From: an uncultured Flavobacteriales bacterium
GTDB taxonomy: Bacteria; Bacteroidota; Bacteroidia; Flavobacteriales_D; Crocinitomicaceae
Assembly: GCA_903945495.1 (NCBI GenBank)
Contig: CAJAVU010000040.1
Coordinates: 1 to 33,564 of the forward strand
Direction: 5' to 3'
DNA: 33,564 nt
Part shown: in pieces, positions 8,813 through 18,174 of the stretch
Position numbering within the stretch: position 1 is the stretch's first letter
How the letters are laid out: each line of letters begins with the position of its first letter
The notes under the pieces: generated by a model
The model's input: the letters and a program-made list of their open reading frames with translations, nothing else
Database searches by the model: none
Told to the model about the DNA's origin: nothing
Translations under genes and position numbers: made by a program

Positions 8813-8813
8813 G

Positions 8814-9107
8814 TTAATCCTCGGTTAAGCAGGTAATCTTTACAATTTTACCAACCATACAAACTGAGCCTCCGTTGACTTCTTCGTATTTAACATGTAA
8901 ATCTTTTCCTTCAACAAATTCTATTTCAAATTCGTTTAAGTTTTGTGCTTCTAAATAGGAATTATCATTCAGTTGTAGAACCCACCCACAACCATCCAAT
9001 CCAGTTTTATTGCGCATTTTCACATGAACAGAACCGCTACATGCATCATCCGTTGAACAAGCGGTAACAAGTCCAACGAACGATAAAAATACAATGAGCT
9101 TTTTCAT
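8814..9107 (-). CDS. Small five-cysteine lipoprotein of unknown function
   Basis: The 97-residue product has a type II signal peptide with a lipobox, LVTAC (Cys17), so it should be lipidated and anchored in the envelope. Four other cysteines (23, 40, 83, 93) could form disulfides. The mature part is a short beta-rich sequence with a DGCGWVLQL stretch around 38-46; I do not recognise a characterised family. Its ATG overlaps the stop codon of the upstream ECF sigma factor by one base (TAATG), so the two are probably translated together. That coupling suggests a link to the sigma factor's response, but there is no cytoplasmic domain able to act as a classical anti-sigma factor. Confidence 0.75.
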   Translation of the reverse strand: MKKLIVFLSFVGLVTACSTDDACSGSVHVKMRNKTGLDGCGWVLQLNDNSYLEAQNLNEFEIEFVEGKDLHVKYEEVNGGSVCMVGKIVKITCLTED

Positions 9108-9703
9108 TAAATATCAGTTACCAATTGGTGTTTTTCAATCAACTTACGCATATTAATCAAAGCATAACGCATTCTTCCCAAAGCTGTATTAATGCTAATA
9201 TCTTCTGCTTCAGCAATGTCTTTAAACGACATATCTCTAAAAATACGCATCTTCAAAATATCACGTTGCGTCGCTGGTAAATGATCAATTAAATCAACCA
9301 TTTGTTTCTCCAATTCATCATAAGACATTGTCTCTTGAATATTTTTATCTTCCAAAGAAAGTGTGCTAAAAATATTGAAATCATCCTTTGTAGAAGAAGA
9401 TTCAGAAATCAATCGCACTTTGTTGCTTTTACGGAAATGGTCGATTACCAAGTTGTGCGCAATACGCATTGCCCATGGCAAGAACTTTCCTTCTTCATTG
9501 TAAGAACCAGCTTTTAATGTATTAATGATCTTTACAAATGTCTCTTGAAAAATATCTTGTGCCAAATCAGCATCGCGTAATTTCAAATACACAAATCTGT
9601 AAATCTTATCCTTATGACGCATTAATAATACTTCAAAGGCCTTTTCATTTCCGTCAATATATGATGTGATCAACTCACGGTCATCCATACGCTTCATAAT
9701 CAT
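9107..9703 (-). CDS. ECF-type RNA polymerase sigma-70 factor
   Basis: The 198-residue protein has region 2 (about residues 20-95, including QDIFQETFVKIIN and FLPWAMRIAHNLVIDHFRKS) and region 4 (about 135-195, with LPATQRDILKMR and a helix-turn-helix around DMSFKDIAEAEDISINTALGRM). This is the domain set of extracytoplasmic-function sigma factors. The subgroup with a GKFLPWAMRIAHN stretch is common in Bacteroidota. In-frame ATGs lie at 9703, 9697 and 9688; the last gives MDDREL, and the true start is uncertain. It stands divergent from uvrA and is coupled to the lipoprotein gene downstream. No transmembrane anti-sigma gene is adjacent. The regulon is unknown. Confidence 0.9.
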   Translation of the reverse strand: MIMKRMDDRELITSYIDGNEKAFEVLLMRHKDKIYRFVYLKLRDADLAQDIFQETFVKIINTLKAGSYNEEGKFLPWAMRIAHNLVIDHFRKSNKVRLISESSSTKDDFNIFSTLSLEDKNIQETMSYDELEKQMVDLIDHLPATQRDILKMRIFRDMSFKDIAEAEDISINTALGRMRYALINMRKLIEKHQLVTDI

Positions 9704-9878
9704 AACTTCTCGTTTAGTAGTTTAAATCTTAGAACTTATTAAGCGTATACGTGTTTTATAGGCGACCGTTTTTTTAGAATTATATTTGCTAAAAGTACAA
9801 ACTAAAATGAATTTTCCAAAAAAAAATGAAACTTTTTCTTTTTATTGCGTTTAGAACAAGTCATAACTAAAACTGTTT

Positions 9879-9886
9879 TATCTTTG
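9879..9886 (+). promoter_or_regulatory. -7 box before uvrA
   Basis: TATCTTTG is an exact TAnnTTTG match 20 nt before the uvrA ATG. A second match, TATATTTG, lies at 9781-9788 farther up in the 202-bp divergent region. No good -33 element was seen for either, so which is used is open. Nothing else was recognised in 9704-9905. Confidence 0.4.
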
Positions 9887-9905
9887 AAGTCCTTCGCAAA
9901 CAGTT

Positions 9906-12689
9906 ATGTCAAAACAAAAATTTATTGAAGTTAAAGGTGCCCGTGTTCACAATTTAAAAAACATGGACGTGTCAATTCCTCACGGGAAAATGACTGTTAT
10001 TACTGGACTATCGGGGTCGGGTAAATCATCTTTGGCGTTTGATACATTGTATGCAGAAGGCCAGCGTCGCTACATTGAAAGTTTATCTTCTTATGCCCGT
10101 CAGTTTTTGGGAAAATTAAATAAGCCAGAAACAGATTATATTAAAGGAATTGCTCCAGCCGTTGCGATTGAACAAAAGGTTATTTCAAGTAACCCGCGTT
10201 CTACTGTTGGAACAACAACTGAGATTTATGACTATTTAAAAATCTTATTCGCTCGTGTTGGTCGCACCATCTCTCCTATTTCTGGAAATGAAGTAAAAAA
10301 ACACAGCGTTTCTGATGTTGTTGATTATTTAAAGACATTGCCTGAAGGAGAAAAAGCCTTGATTGTTTGTTCAATAAATGGTTTTGAAAAATACGGCGTT
10401 GAGCGTCAATTGGATTTGCTAAAACAACAAGGATACATTCGTTTGATGTTGAACAATGAGATTTTGGACCTTGATGAAACAATTGCGACTCATCCAAAAG
10501 GAATTGAAAATGCCTTGCTAGTAATCGATCGTTTATCGGTTGTTTTTAATGAAGAGAATGAATCTCGTTATGCGGATTCAATTTCTTTAGCATTTTTGGA
10601 AGGTCATGGTGATTGCTCGATAATTCTAATGAAAGACTTTTCAAAGGTAGATTTCTCAAATCGCTTTGAATTGGACGGAATGGAATTCCAAGAGCCGAAT
10701 GAGCATTTTTTCACTTTTAACAATCCTTTTGGTGCATGTAAAACCTGTGAAGGATTTGGTCAAGTAATAGGAATTGATCAAGACTTAGTGATTCCAAATC
10801 AGAATTTATCTGTTTACGAAGGAGCAGTTGCGCCTTGGAAAGGTGAATCGATGGGTGAATACTTGAATGAATTGGTTTTCAATGCGAAAAAGTTTGATTT
10901 TCCGATTCATCGTGCATATTCTGAATTAACAGAAAAAGAAAAAGACGTTCTTTGGAACGGAAACAAATACTTTACAGGAATCAATGGCTTTTTCAAATTT
11001 GTAGAAAGTCAAACCTATAAAATTCAATACCGTGTGATGCTTTCTCGATATCGTGGAAGAACGGAATGTCCAGATTGCAAAGGAACGCGTTTAAGAAAAG
11101 ATGCAAACTATGTGAAAGTTGACGGACATTCAATTACGGATGTTGTTTTAATGCCAATCGAAGAAAGTCACGCGTTGTTTTCTGGATTGAATTTAAGCGA
11201 TTATGATCGCCAAGTTTCAAAAGGTATTTTACCTGAAATTATAAGTCGTTTAAGCTTTTTGAAAGATGTTGGCTTGGGATATTTGACCTTAAATCGTCAA
11301 TCGAATTCACTTTCTGGTGGAGAATCACAACGCATTAACTTGGCGACTTCTTTGGGAAGTAGTTTGGTTGGTTCCATGTACATTTTGGATGAACCTTCAA
11401 TTGGCTTACATCCAAAAGATACGGCTCGATTGATAAAAGTTCTTCATAATCTGCGCGATTTGGGAAATACCGTAATCGTTGTTGAGCACGAAGAAGAAAT
11501 GATGCAAGCTGCCGATGAAATTTTGGATATTGGTCCAATGGCAGGAATGTTTGGTGGTGAAGTTGTTTTTCAAGGAAAACACGATCAATTGATTCATGCT
11601 TCCAATAGTTTAACAGCGGATTATTTGACTGGAAAACGTTCAATTCCAATTCCAAAAAAACGAAGAGCAGTTAAAAACAAAGTAACGATAACTGGTGCTC
11701 GTCAATACAATTTGAAGAACATAACAGTTGATATTCCATTGTTCAATTTGGTTTGTGTAACTGGTGTGAGTGGTTCTGGAAAATCGACGTTGATAAAGGA
11801 AATTGTCTACCCAGCTTTGCGCAAAGAATTAGGCGTATTTGGTGATTCAATCGGAAACTTCGGTCAAATTACAGGTGATATAAAATTGGTAAAAGCGATT
11901 GAATTTGTGGATCAGAATCCAATTGGAAAATCGTCAAGAAGTAATCCAATTACTTACGTTAAAGCGTTTGACGACATTCGTGATCTTTTTGCAAAACAAC
12001 CCTTAGCGAAAATGCGTGGCTACAAACCTGGATTTTTCTCATTCAATGTTGAAGGCGGACGTTGTGAAATGTGTGAAGGAGAAGGAGAAATCACAGTTGG
12101 AATGCAATTCATGGCTGATGTTCATTTAGAATGTGAAACATGTTCTGGAAAACGCTACAAACAAGAAACCTTAGAAGTTGAATACAGAGGAATCAACATC
12201 GCCGATTTATTGGAAATGGATATTCAAACTGCCTTGGATTTTTTCAAAGAAGGAAAAGATAAACTGGAAGATAAAATTGTTGAGAAAATACAACCTTTGG
12301 TAAATGTTGGCTTGGGGTATTTGAAAGTTGGACAATCCTCAAGTACCTTATCTGGTGGAGAAGCACAGCGTATAAAATTAGCATCGTTCTTATCAAAAGG
12401 AATTAACGCACCTTCTACCCTATTTATCTTTGATGAACCGACAACAGGTTTGCATTTTCACGATATCGACAAATTGATTATTGCATTCAATTCATTGATT
12501 GATGCTGGTCATTCAATTGTGGTAATTGAGCACAATACTGAAGTGATCAAATGTGCAGATCATGTCATCGATTTGGGACCTGAAGGCGGGAAAAATGGAG
12601 GAAATATCTTATTCACAGGAACGCCTGAAGAATTAATCAAACAAACTGATAATTCAACAGGACAATTCTTGAAACCGAAAATGGTTTAG
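9906..12689 (+). CDS. uvrA: Excinuclease ABC subunit A (UvrA)
   Basis: The 927-residue protein is the DNA damage-recognition ATPase of nucleotide excision repair, working with UvrB and UvrC. It has two ABC modules: Walker A GLSGSGKSS at 34-42 and GVSGSGKST near 620, with LSGGESQRI and LSGGEAQRI signatures and the DEPSIGLH and DEPTTGLH Walker B stretches. The C-terminal zinc module is complete (Cys720, 723, 743, 746). The first zinc module has only one CxxC (Cys278, 281); where most UvrA proteins have the other pair, this one reads FELDGMEF. I recall that Bacteroidota UvrA share this. Length is normal for the phylum. Confidence 0.98.
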   Translation: MSKQKFIEVKGARVHNLKNMDVSIPHGKMTVITGLSGSGKSSLAFDTLYAEGQRRYIESLSSYARQFLGKLNKPETDYIKGIAPAVAIEQKVISSNPRSTVGTTTEIYDYLKILFARVGRTISPISGNEVKKHSVSDVVDYLKTLPEGEKALIVCSINGFEKYGVERQLDLLKQQGYIRLMLNNEILDLDETIATHPKGIENALLVIDRLSVVFNEENESRYADSISLAFLEGHGDCSIILMKDFSKVDFSNRFELDGMEFQEPNEHFFTFNNPFGACKTCEGFGQVIGIDQDLVIPNQNLSVYEGAVAPWKGESMGEYLNELVFNAKKFDFPIHRAYSELTEKEKDVLWNGNKYFTGINGFFKFVESQTYKIQYRVMLSRYRGRTECPDCKGTRLRKDANYVKVDGHSITDVVLMPIEESHALFSGLNLSDYDRQVSKGILPEIISRLSFLKDVGLGYLTLNRQSNSLSGGESQRINLATSLGSSLVGSMYILDEPSIGLHPKDTARLIKVLHNLRDLGNTVIVVEHEEEMMQAADEILDIGPMAGMFGGEVVFQGKHDQLIHASNSLTADYLTGKRSIPIPKKRRAVKNKVTITGARQYNLKNITVDIPLFNLVCVTGVSGSGKSTLIKEIVYPALRKELGVFGDSIGNFGQITGDIKLVKAIEFVDQNPIGKSSRSNPITYVKAFDDIRDLFAKQPLAKMRGYKPGFFSFNVEGGRCEMCEGEGEITVGMQFMADVHLECETCSGKRYKQETLEVEYRGINIADLLEMDIQTALDFFKEGKDKLEDKIVEKIQPLVNVGLGYLKVGQSSSTLSGGEAQRIKLASFLSKGINAPSTLFIFDEPTTGLHFHDIDKLIIAFNSLIDAGHSIVVIEHNTEVIKCADHVIDLGPEGGKNGGNILFTGTPEELIKQTDNSTGQFLKPKMV

Positions 12690-12696
12690 TAAAGTA

Positions 12697-14100
12697 TTAA
12701 GCTTTTTCTACAAACAAATCGTCTTCTTTCACGAACAATTCTTTTTCGCTTCGAGCGATTACCGCTGATGCTAAACAGTTTCCTAGTACGTTAACAGATG
12801 TTCGTCCCATGTCCATCAAGGCATCAACAGCAAGAATAATACTTGCACTTTCTGGATTCAATCCTTCAATGTCGCCAACGGTTCCAGCAAGAATAACGAA
12901 TGAAGCACCTCGAACACCCGCTACACCTTTGGACGTTAGCATCAAGGTAAAACAAATTCCAATTTGTTCTCCTATTGTTAAATGAATTCCAGCCATTTGT
13001 GCTACAAATACTGTTGCCATTGATAAATACAAGGTCGTTCCATCCAAGTTAAAACTATAGCCTGTCGGTAGTACGAACGCAACAATCTTCTTTGGAACAC
13101 CAAATTTCTCCATGTTCTCCATCGCAATTGGTAAAGCCGCTTCACTACTTGCTGTTGCAAATGCTAACGTAACTGGTTCAGTAATTGCTTTCACAAATTT
13201 CATTAAAGGAATTCGCGCGATCAATGCAATTGGAACTAAAACAACCGTGATAAATACAATTAAAGCGACATATAATGTTCCAACCAATTTCATTAAATCA
13301 AAGAGTACTCCAACTCCGGACTTGGCGACGGTACTTGCCAAGGCCCCAAAAACAGCGATTGGTGCTAGATACATGACGATATCTGTAAACTTGAACATTA
13401 CTTCAGAAAGACTTTCGGTCCAACTCAACATGGTGTTTTTATGTTGTACATTTTTCACCATACTTAAACCAATTGCAAAAATCACAGAGAAAACAACGAT
13501 TTGTAGCACTTGATTTTCGGCCATCGATTTCGCTATATTCTCAGGGAAAATTTCAATTAAATGGTCCTTATGTTGTTTCGTTTGTTCTAACAATTCGGCG
13601 GATTTATCCAATTCCTGCTGACTTGCTTGCTTCTTAACTCCTACTCCAGCTTGCGATACATTAATCGCCAAAAGTCCAATAAACAAAGCGATTGTCGTTA
13701 CAATTTCGAAATACAGAATACTTTTTAAACCAATTCGTCCAACTTGTTTCAAATTAGAATGTCCAGCAATTCCTACAACAAGTGTTGCAAAAATCAATGG
13801 TCCAACAAGTGATTTGATTAAACGAATAAAGATCTTTCCAAATCGCTCCATTTCCAATCCAAATGATGGAAAATCCATTCCCACTTCTATTCCTAAAATC
13901 ATGGAAGAGAAAATCCACAAAGACAATTTCTTGCGCTTAAATGCAATCACAAAAAGCAAGGCAATTAATAGAAATCGGGCCATTTTGAATCCAGTTGGAT
14001 CCATGTTTGGTACAAAGCTTTGAACAAAAAATACCAATCCAATATGCATGAATATCACAACATACCAGAAAACGGTGAACATTGATTTAAAAATTTTCAT
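12697..14100 (-). CDS. Dicarboxylate/amino acid:cation symporter (DAACS family)
   Basis: The 467-residue membrane protein has about eight transmembrane segments and two re-entrant loops. The substrate-site signatures are TASSEAALP (the serine-rich HP1 loop) and PTGYSFNLDGT (TM7), the latter in the form found in C4-dicarboxylate carriers of the DctA branch rather than the NMDGT form of glutamate carriers. It probably takes up C4-dicarboxylates or glutamate/aspartate with Na+ or H+. The start at 14100 (MKIFKSMF) gives a normal N-terminus; an ATG at 14136 would add 12 residues. It converges on uvrA with a seven-base gap and diverges from rho. An inserted hydrophilic loop near residues 155-185 is rich in Lys, Gln and Glu. 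Confidence 0.88.
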   Translation of the reverse strand: MKIFKSMFTVFWYVVIFMHIGLVFFVQSFVPNMDPTGFKMARFLLIALLFVIAFKRKKLSLWIFSSMILGIEVGMDFPSFGLEMERFGKIFIRLIKSLVGPLIFATLVVGIAGHSNLKQVGRIGLKSILYFEIVTTIALFIGLLAINVSQAGVGVKKQASQQELDKSAELLEQTKQHKDHLIEIFPENIAKSMAENQVLQIVVFSVIFAIGLSMVKNVQHKNTMLSWTESLSEVMFKFTDIVMYLAPIAVFGALASTVAKSGVGVLFDLMKLVGTLYVALIVFITVVLVPIALIARIPLMKFVKAITEPVTLAFATASSEAALPIAMENMEKFGVPKKIVAFVLPTGYSFNLDGTTLYLSMATVFVAQMAGIHLTIGEQIGICFTLMLTSKGVAGVRGASFVILAGTVGDIEGLNPESASIILAVDALMDMGRTSVNVLGNCLASAVIARSEKELFVKEDDLFVEKA

Positions 14101-14229
14101 GTCGTGAATATAGTAAAATCCCCTAAAATCGTCCAATCAAAAAATATACATCATGCAATTTAACACGAATACAGTATTTTAACCTCCAAAAAACATCTAT
14201 TGAGTTAAATTGTTTTTTTTCGGATTGTA

Positions 14230-14259
14230 TTGTTAATTGAATGATTATTTGTATTATTG
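14230..14259 (+). promoter_or_regulatory. Candidate rho promoter
   Basis: TTG at 14230-14232, a 19-bp spacer and TATTATTG at 14252-14259 (one mismatch to TAnnTTTG) form the best promoter in the 254-bp rho/symporter gap. It predicts a rho leader of about 90 nt. That leader contains an imperfect hairpin, AGGAACA (14272-14278) against TGTTTCCT (14285-14292). The remainder of 14101-14354 shows only AT-rich sequence. Confidence 0.35.
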
Positions 14260-14354
14260 CACTATCAAAAAAGGAACAATTTTCTGTTTCCTAACAATCC
14301 AAAGAAAAGATTTGAAATACCCCAATTTAGTTTATAATACTTTTACCGTATTTT

Positions 14355-16190
14355 ATGGATAAAAAAGATTTAGAAAGCAAAAAACTTTCTGATTTGCGAG
14401 TAATTGCAGCAGCAGCTGGAATTGAAAATGCAGACACATACAAAAAAGCCGAATTAATTAATCAACTGACTGGAAACGCTTCAGAACAACCTGCAGCTGC
14501 AGTAGTTGCAGAGCCAGTTGCGGAAGCTTCTTCCGAATCTTCAGATGATAACCCTAAACGCAAAAGAACGCGTGTTGAAAAAGTTGAAATCGGTAAAAAA
14601 CAACCAAGTTTATTTTCAGAAGAAAAACCAGCCATCGTTGCTGAATCGCCTGAAGTAAAAGAAATTGTTGAAACGAAAGTTGCTGAAGTAGCTGAAACGG
14701 TAGGTGAAGAAGTGAAAGCAGAAGCACCGGTTAAAAAGCAACAAGGACCTAAAAATCGTCCAGAACGAACAGATCGTCCAGGAAGAAACTTATTGGAAAT
14801 TATCAAAACGCCAACTGAAAAAGTAGAACCTGTTGAAGGTGAAGCGAAAGAAGCAGGTGCTGTTGAAGGAGAAGTTGTTGCACCAGTTCAAGAAAAAAGA
14901 GAGCGTTTTGAGAAAAATCGCAATCCAAATCAGAACCCAAACCGCAACCAAGGAAACAATCCGAATCAAAATAACAACAATCAAAACAATAACAATCCAA
15001 ATCAACAAAATCGTCGTCCTCAACACGAAAACAAACCAGTTGAAGACAAAACACCAGACGATGCGTATGATTTAGTTGGAATTGTTACAGCAGAAGGAGT
15101 TTTAGAAGTAATTCAAGATGGATACGGATTCTTACGTTCATCAGATTACAACTACTTGCCTTCTCCAGATGATATTTATGTTTCTCAAAGTCAAATCAAA
15201 TTGTTTGGTTTGAAAACGGGAGATACAGTTAAAGGAACAATTCGTCCGCCACGTGAAGGTGAAAAATTCTTCCCATTGGTAAAAGTTGAATCAATCAACG
15301 GACGTCACCCATCATATATTCGTGACCGTGTTCCTTTCCAATACTTAACTCCATTGTTTCCAGATGAGAAATTTAAATTAACTGGACACAAACAAGAAAC
15401 GCTTTCAACACGTGTAATGGATTTGTTTGCACCGATTGGTAAAGGTCAACGTGGAATGATCGTTGCACAACCAAAAACAGGAAAAACAATGTTGTTGAAA
15501 GATGTAGCCAATGCAATTGCGGCGAATCATCCTGAAACATATTTAATTGTCTTGTTGATTGATGAACGTCCTGAAGAGGTTACAGATATGGCAAGAAGCG
15601 TGCGCGCAGAAGTTGTTGCATCGACATTTGATGAGCCAGCTGATCGCCACGTAAAAGTTGCCAATATGGTGTTGGAAAAAGCAAAACGTATGGTAGAATG
15701 TGGACATGATGTTTGTATCTTGTTAGATTCAATCACACGTTTGGCGCGTGCTTACAATACCGTTTCTCCAGCTTCAGGAAAAGTACTTTCGGGTGGTGTT
15801 GATGCGAATGCATTGCATAAACCAAAACGTTTCTTCGGTTCTGCTCGTAAAATCGAAAATGGCGGATCGCTTTCAATCATTGCAACAGCATTGACTGAGA
15901 CAGGTTCTAAAATGGACGAGGTTATCTTCGAAGAATTTAAAGGAACTGGTAACATGGAGTTACAATTGGATCGTAAAATTGCCAATCGCCGTATTTATCC
16001 AGCAATCGATATTACTGCATCTGGTACACGTCGTGAAGATTTATTGGTTAGCAAAGATGTTCTTCAACGTATTTGGTTGATTCGTAAATTTATTGCTGAC
16101 ATGAATCCAGTTGAAGCAATGGAGTTTATGAAAAATCACATGGAAAACACGCTTTCAAACGAGGAATTCCTTGTATCAATGAACAGTTAA
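14355..16190 (+). CDS. rho: Transcription termination factor Rho with long disordered N-terminal insertion
   Basis: The 611-residue hexameric RNA helicase ends transcription. Residues 1-40 form the SAP-like Rho N-domain ([14 protein letters not shown]). Residues 45-235 are a predicted disordered insertion: Ala/Glu/Val-rich first, then Asn/Gln/Arg/Pro-rich at about 186-222. The cold-shock-like RNA-binding domain starts near 240 ([17 protein letters not shown]). The ATPase core has Walker A QPKTGKT at 372-378, Walker B VCILLD at 453-458, and the SGGVDANAL secondary RNA-site loop near 479-487. Rho without insertion is about 420 residues, so nearly 190 are extra, a known trait of Bacteroidota. 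The catalytic core looks fully conserved. A clear intrinsic terminator follows the gene. Confidence 0.97.
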   Translation: MDKKDLESKKLSDLRVIAAAAGIENADTYKKAELINQLTGNASEQPAAAVVAEPVAEASSESSDDNPKRKRTRVEKVEIGKKQPSLFSEEKPAIVAESPEVKEIVETKVAEVAETVGEEVKAEAPVKKQQGPKNRPERTDRPGRNLLEIIKTPTEKVEPVEGEAKEAGAVEGEVVAPVQEKRERFEKNRNPNQNPNRNQGNNPNQNNNNQNNNNPNQQNRRPQHENKPVEDKTPDDAYDLVGIVTAEGVLEVIQDGYGFLRSSDYNYLPSPDDIYVSQSQIKLFGLKTGDTVKGTIRPPREGEKFFPLVKVESINGRHPSYIRDRVPFQYLTPLFPDEKFKLTGHKQETLSTRVMDLFAPIGKGQRGMIVAQPKTGKTMLLKDVANAIAANHPETYLIVLLIDERPEEVTDMARSVRAEVVASTFDEPADRHVKVANMVLEKAKRMVECGHDVCILLDSITRLARAYNTVSPASGKVLSGGVDANALHKPKRFFGSARKIENGGSLSIIATALTETGSKMDEVIFEEFKGTGNMELQLDRKIANRRIYPAIDITASGTRREDLLVSKDVLQRIWLIRKFIADMNPVEAMEFMKNHMENTLSNEEFLVSMNS

Positions 16191-16205
16191 TTCGATATTA
16201 AACTA

Positions 16206-16213
16206 TACTTTTG
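16206..16213 (+). promoter_or_regulatory. Possible -7 box for the DUF4199 gene inside the rho 3' region
   Basis: TACTTTTG exactly matches TAnnTTTG and touches the rho terminator stem. Transcription would start near 16220, within the hairpin, leaving a leader of about 36 nt to the ATG at 16256. No -33 element was seen, so chance is a real alternative. Confidence 0.25.
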
Positions 16214-16250
16214 TCCCGGTGTGATTTTCATACCGGGATTTTTATTTTTT
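16214..16250 (+). terminator. Intrinsic terminator after rho
   Basis: TCCCGGTGTG (16214-16223) pairs with CATACCGGGA (16229-16238) through a ten-base-pair stem with one G-T pair and an ATTTT loop, followed by TTTTTATTTTTT. This is the clearest GC-rich intrinsic terminator in the window and lies 23 nt after the rho stop codon. Confidence 0.88.
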
Positions 16251-16255
16251 GTACT

Positions 16256-16852
16256 ATGCGTATCACAGTTAAAACAGGAATTATTGCAGCTTTTGCTTGG
16301 ATTGGAGTTAAAATGATTTTTCATGCTATCGGGTTTTCATCAATTGCTCCAGCTGTTTTATTAAACATCTTAGGTTTGCTTCTTGCCATTGCAATTGGCT
16401 TATTCATTCAAAAAATGCGTGATACTGAAGAAACAAACGCATTATTGGATATTAAAAATGCAATGACCGCTGGATTTCCATATGTCGTAATCGTTAGTGT
16501 TTTTATTTACATCTATTATAACAACATCAATCCAGATTTCTACAAGCATCAGATTGCAGAAAATGAAATGACAATTCATAAAATGGTTAATGATCCCGTT
16601 CAATTGAAGAAATTCAAAGCTTCACAACCAGACGCTGAAGTTATGACAAAAGAACAAATCGAAAAGAAATTGATTGCCAATAATAAAAATGGTGCTTCAG
16701 CAAAAAACACTGCTATTCTTTCAGTTTTATCGTTGACTGTTCTTGCAACAATTTACAGTTTGCTTGTCACAATGATTTTCAGAAAAATCTTATTCAAACG
16801 ATTGAAAGAAAACAATCAGATATTGGATAATTCTTCACCAAGTGCTTCGTAA
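16256..16852 (+). CDS. DUF4199 family membrane protein
   Basis: The 198-residue protein has four predicted transmembrane segments (about 7-25, 31-51, 73-90 and 150-172) and a hydrophilic loop at about 95-145. Topology, length and the MTAGFPYVVIVSVFIYIYY stretch fit DUF4199, a Bacteroidota family of unknown function often found near cell-envelope or isoprenoid genes. The open frame extends up to a TTG at 16211, but that lies in the rho terminator, so the ATG at 16256 is preferred. The last 37 bp overlap the end of mpl on the other strand. Confidence 0.72.
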   Translation: MRITVKTGIIAAFAWIGVKMIFHAIGFSSIAPAVLLNILGLLLAIAIGLFIQKMRDTEETNALLDIKNAMTAGFPYVVIVSVFIYIYYNNINPDFYKHQIAENEMTIHKMVNDPVQLKKFKASQPDAEVMTKEQIEKKLIANNKNGASAKNTAILSVLSLTVLATIYSLLVTMIFRKILFKRLKENNQILDNSSPSAS

Positions 16853-18174
16853 TTAATACCATCAAAGTTTCCTGAAGACATCATTAGAAGTACAGCATTG
16901 TTCCATTTTTTTGAACGTATAAATTGTAGTACTTCTTCGGTTTCATTCATTACTGTTACATTTCCACCAAAACCTTCTGCAACCAATTCTTTTGATATTG
17001 GTTCAAGTTTCTTATGCTTAACCACTTCTGGGCTATAATAAACAACCGCTTCATCTGCCATTTTCATTGCGTCCTTGTAATGAGGTAAAAACTCTTTCTT
17101 TAAAGAAGAAAACGTGTGTAATTCCATACAAGCTACAACGTGACGTTCAGCAAACTGCTCCTTTACCGCTTTTGTTGTTGCTTTTAACTTAGAAGGAGAA
17201 TGTGCAAAATCCTTAAACATCGTAAACGCACCTTTTTCAGCTACTTTTTGCAAACGTTTTCCTGCACCAGTAAAGGATTGAACTGCTCTAAAGAATTCCT
17301 TTGGTTCGATTCCAATTGCTTCACCTAAGCGCATTGCACCCATCAAGTTTTGCAAATTGTGTCCTCCAAAGATTTTCAGATTAAAAATTTCATCATCAAA
17401 GAACAAACGCGTTCCTTCTTCTGCGACTTCGTATGTTGGCGTTTTGTATGGAATAGCGTTTAAGGTTGATGCATATTTTTCACCAAGTTTATTGACTTCC
17501 TCATCTTCTGTATTGTAAATCAAGGTTCCATTCGGTTCAATTAACGAACAGAAAATATCGAATTGATCAACGTAATTATCGAACGTTGGAAACACATTGA
17601 TGTGATCCCAAGCAATTCCACTTATGATGGCAACATTCGGGCGATACAAATGGAATTTTGGACGTCTATCAATTGGTGAAGACAAATATTCGTCTCCTTC
17701 TAAAATCATTACTGGAGCATCTTCCGTCAATTTCACCATGCAGTCGTATCCTTCTAGTTGAGCCCCAACCATGTAATCAACGTTCATTCCAAGTTCGTTT
17801 ACAACATGCAAAAGCATTGAAGTTATAGTCGTTTTTCCGTGACTACCACCAATAACTACGCGGGTTTTATTTTTACTTTGTTCGTATAAATATTCAGGAT
17901 ACGAATAAATTGGAATATTCAATTCTTTCGCTTTGAGTAATTCCGGATTATCCTCACGAGCGTGCATCCCCAGGATTACAGCATCCAATTCACTTGAAAT
18001 TCTGTTTGCATCCCAACCAATTGAAGTTGGAAGTATTCCTTGTTTCTCCAAACGTGTTCTTGAAGGTTCAAAAATCTCGTCATCGGAACCTGTTACATTC
18101 GCTCCTTTTCTACTTAGTGCGATTGCTAAATTGTGCATTGCACTTCCTCCTATTGCTATAAAATGTACGTTCAT
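16816..18174 (-). CDS. mpl: UDP-MurNAc:L-Ala-gamma-D-Glu-meso-Dap ligase (Mpl), murein recycling
   Basis: The 452-residue Mur-ligase family protein has the MurC/Mpl N-terminal Rossmann domain (FIAIGGSAMHNLA at 5-17), the ATP loop GGSHGKTT at 109-116 and a central EGDEYLSSPIDRRPKF stretch. The GDEYxxxxxDRRxKF and GMHAREDNPEL forms are those of Mpl, which rejoins recovered tripeptide to UDP-MurNAc, and differ from MurC, which adds L-alanine. Length also fits Mpl. Its ATG overlaps the stop of the upstream membrane-protein gene by four bases (ATGA), so the two are coupled. Its end overlaps the convergent DUF4199 gene by 37 bp. Confidence 0.9.
   Translation of the reverse strand: MNVHFIAIGGSAMHNLAIALSRKGANVTGSDDEIFEPSRTRLEKQGILPTSIGWDANRISSELDAVILGMHAREDNPELLKAKELNIPIYSYPEYLYEQSKNKTRVVIGGSHGKTTITSMLLHVVNELGMNVDYMVGAQLEGYDCMVKLTEDAPVMILEGDEYLSSPIDRRPKFHLYRPNVAIISGIAWDHINVFPTFDNYVDQFDIFCSLIEPNGTLIYNTEDEEVNKLGEKYASTLNAIPYKTPTYEVAEEGTRLFFDDEIFNLKIFGGHNLQNLMGAMRLGEAIGIEPKEFFRAVQSFTGAGKRLQKVAEKGAFTMFKDFAHSPSKLKATTKAVKEQFAERHVVACMELHTFSSLKKEFLPHYKDAMKMADEAVVYYSPEVVKHKKLEPISKELVAEGFGGNVTVMNETEEVLQFIRSKKWNNAVLLMMSSGNFDGINYEALGEELSNI

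Noticed and set aside
14803-15075. Several open frames opposite or alongside the N-terminal part of rho
   Set aside because: They are shadows of the low-complexity Asn/Glu-rich coding sequence, with no recognisable domains or start signals.
16211-16255. TTG-start extension of the DUF4199 gene
   Set aside because: It would translate the rho terminator hairpin; the ATG at 16256 gives the normal N-terminus.
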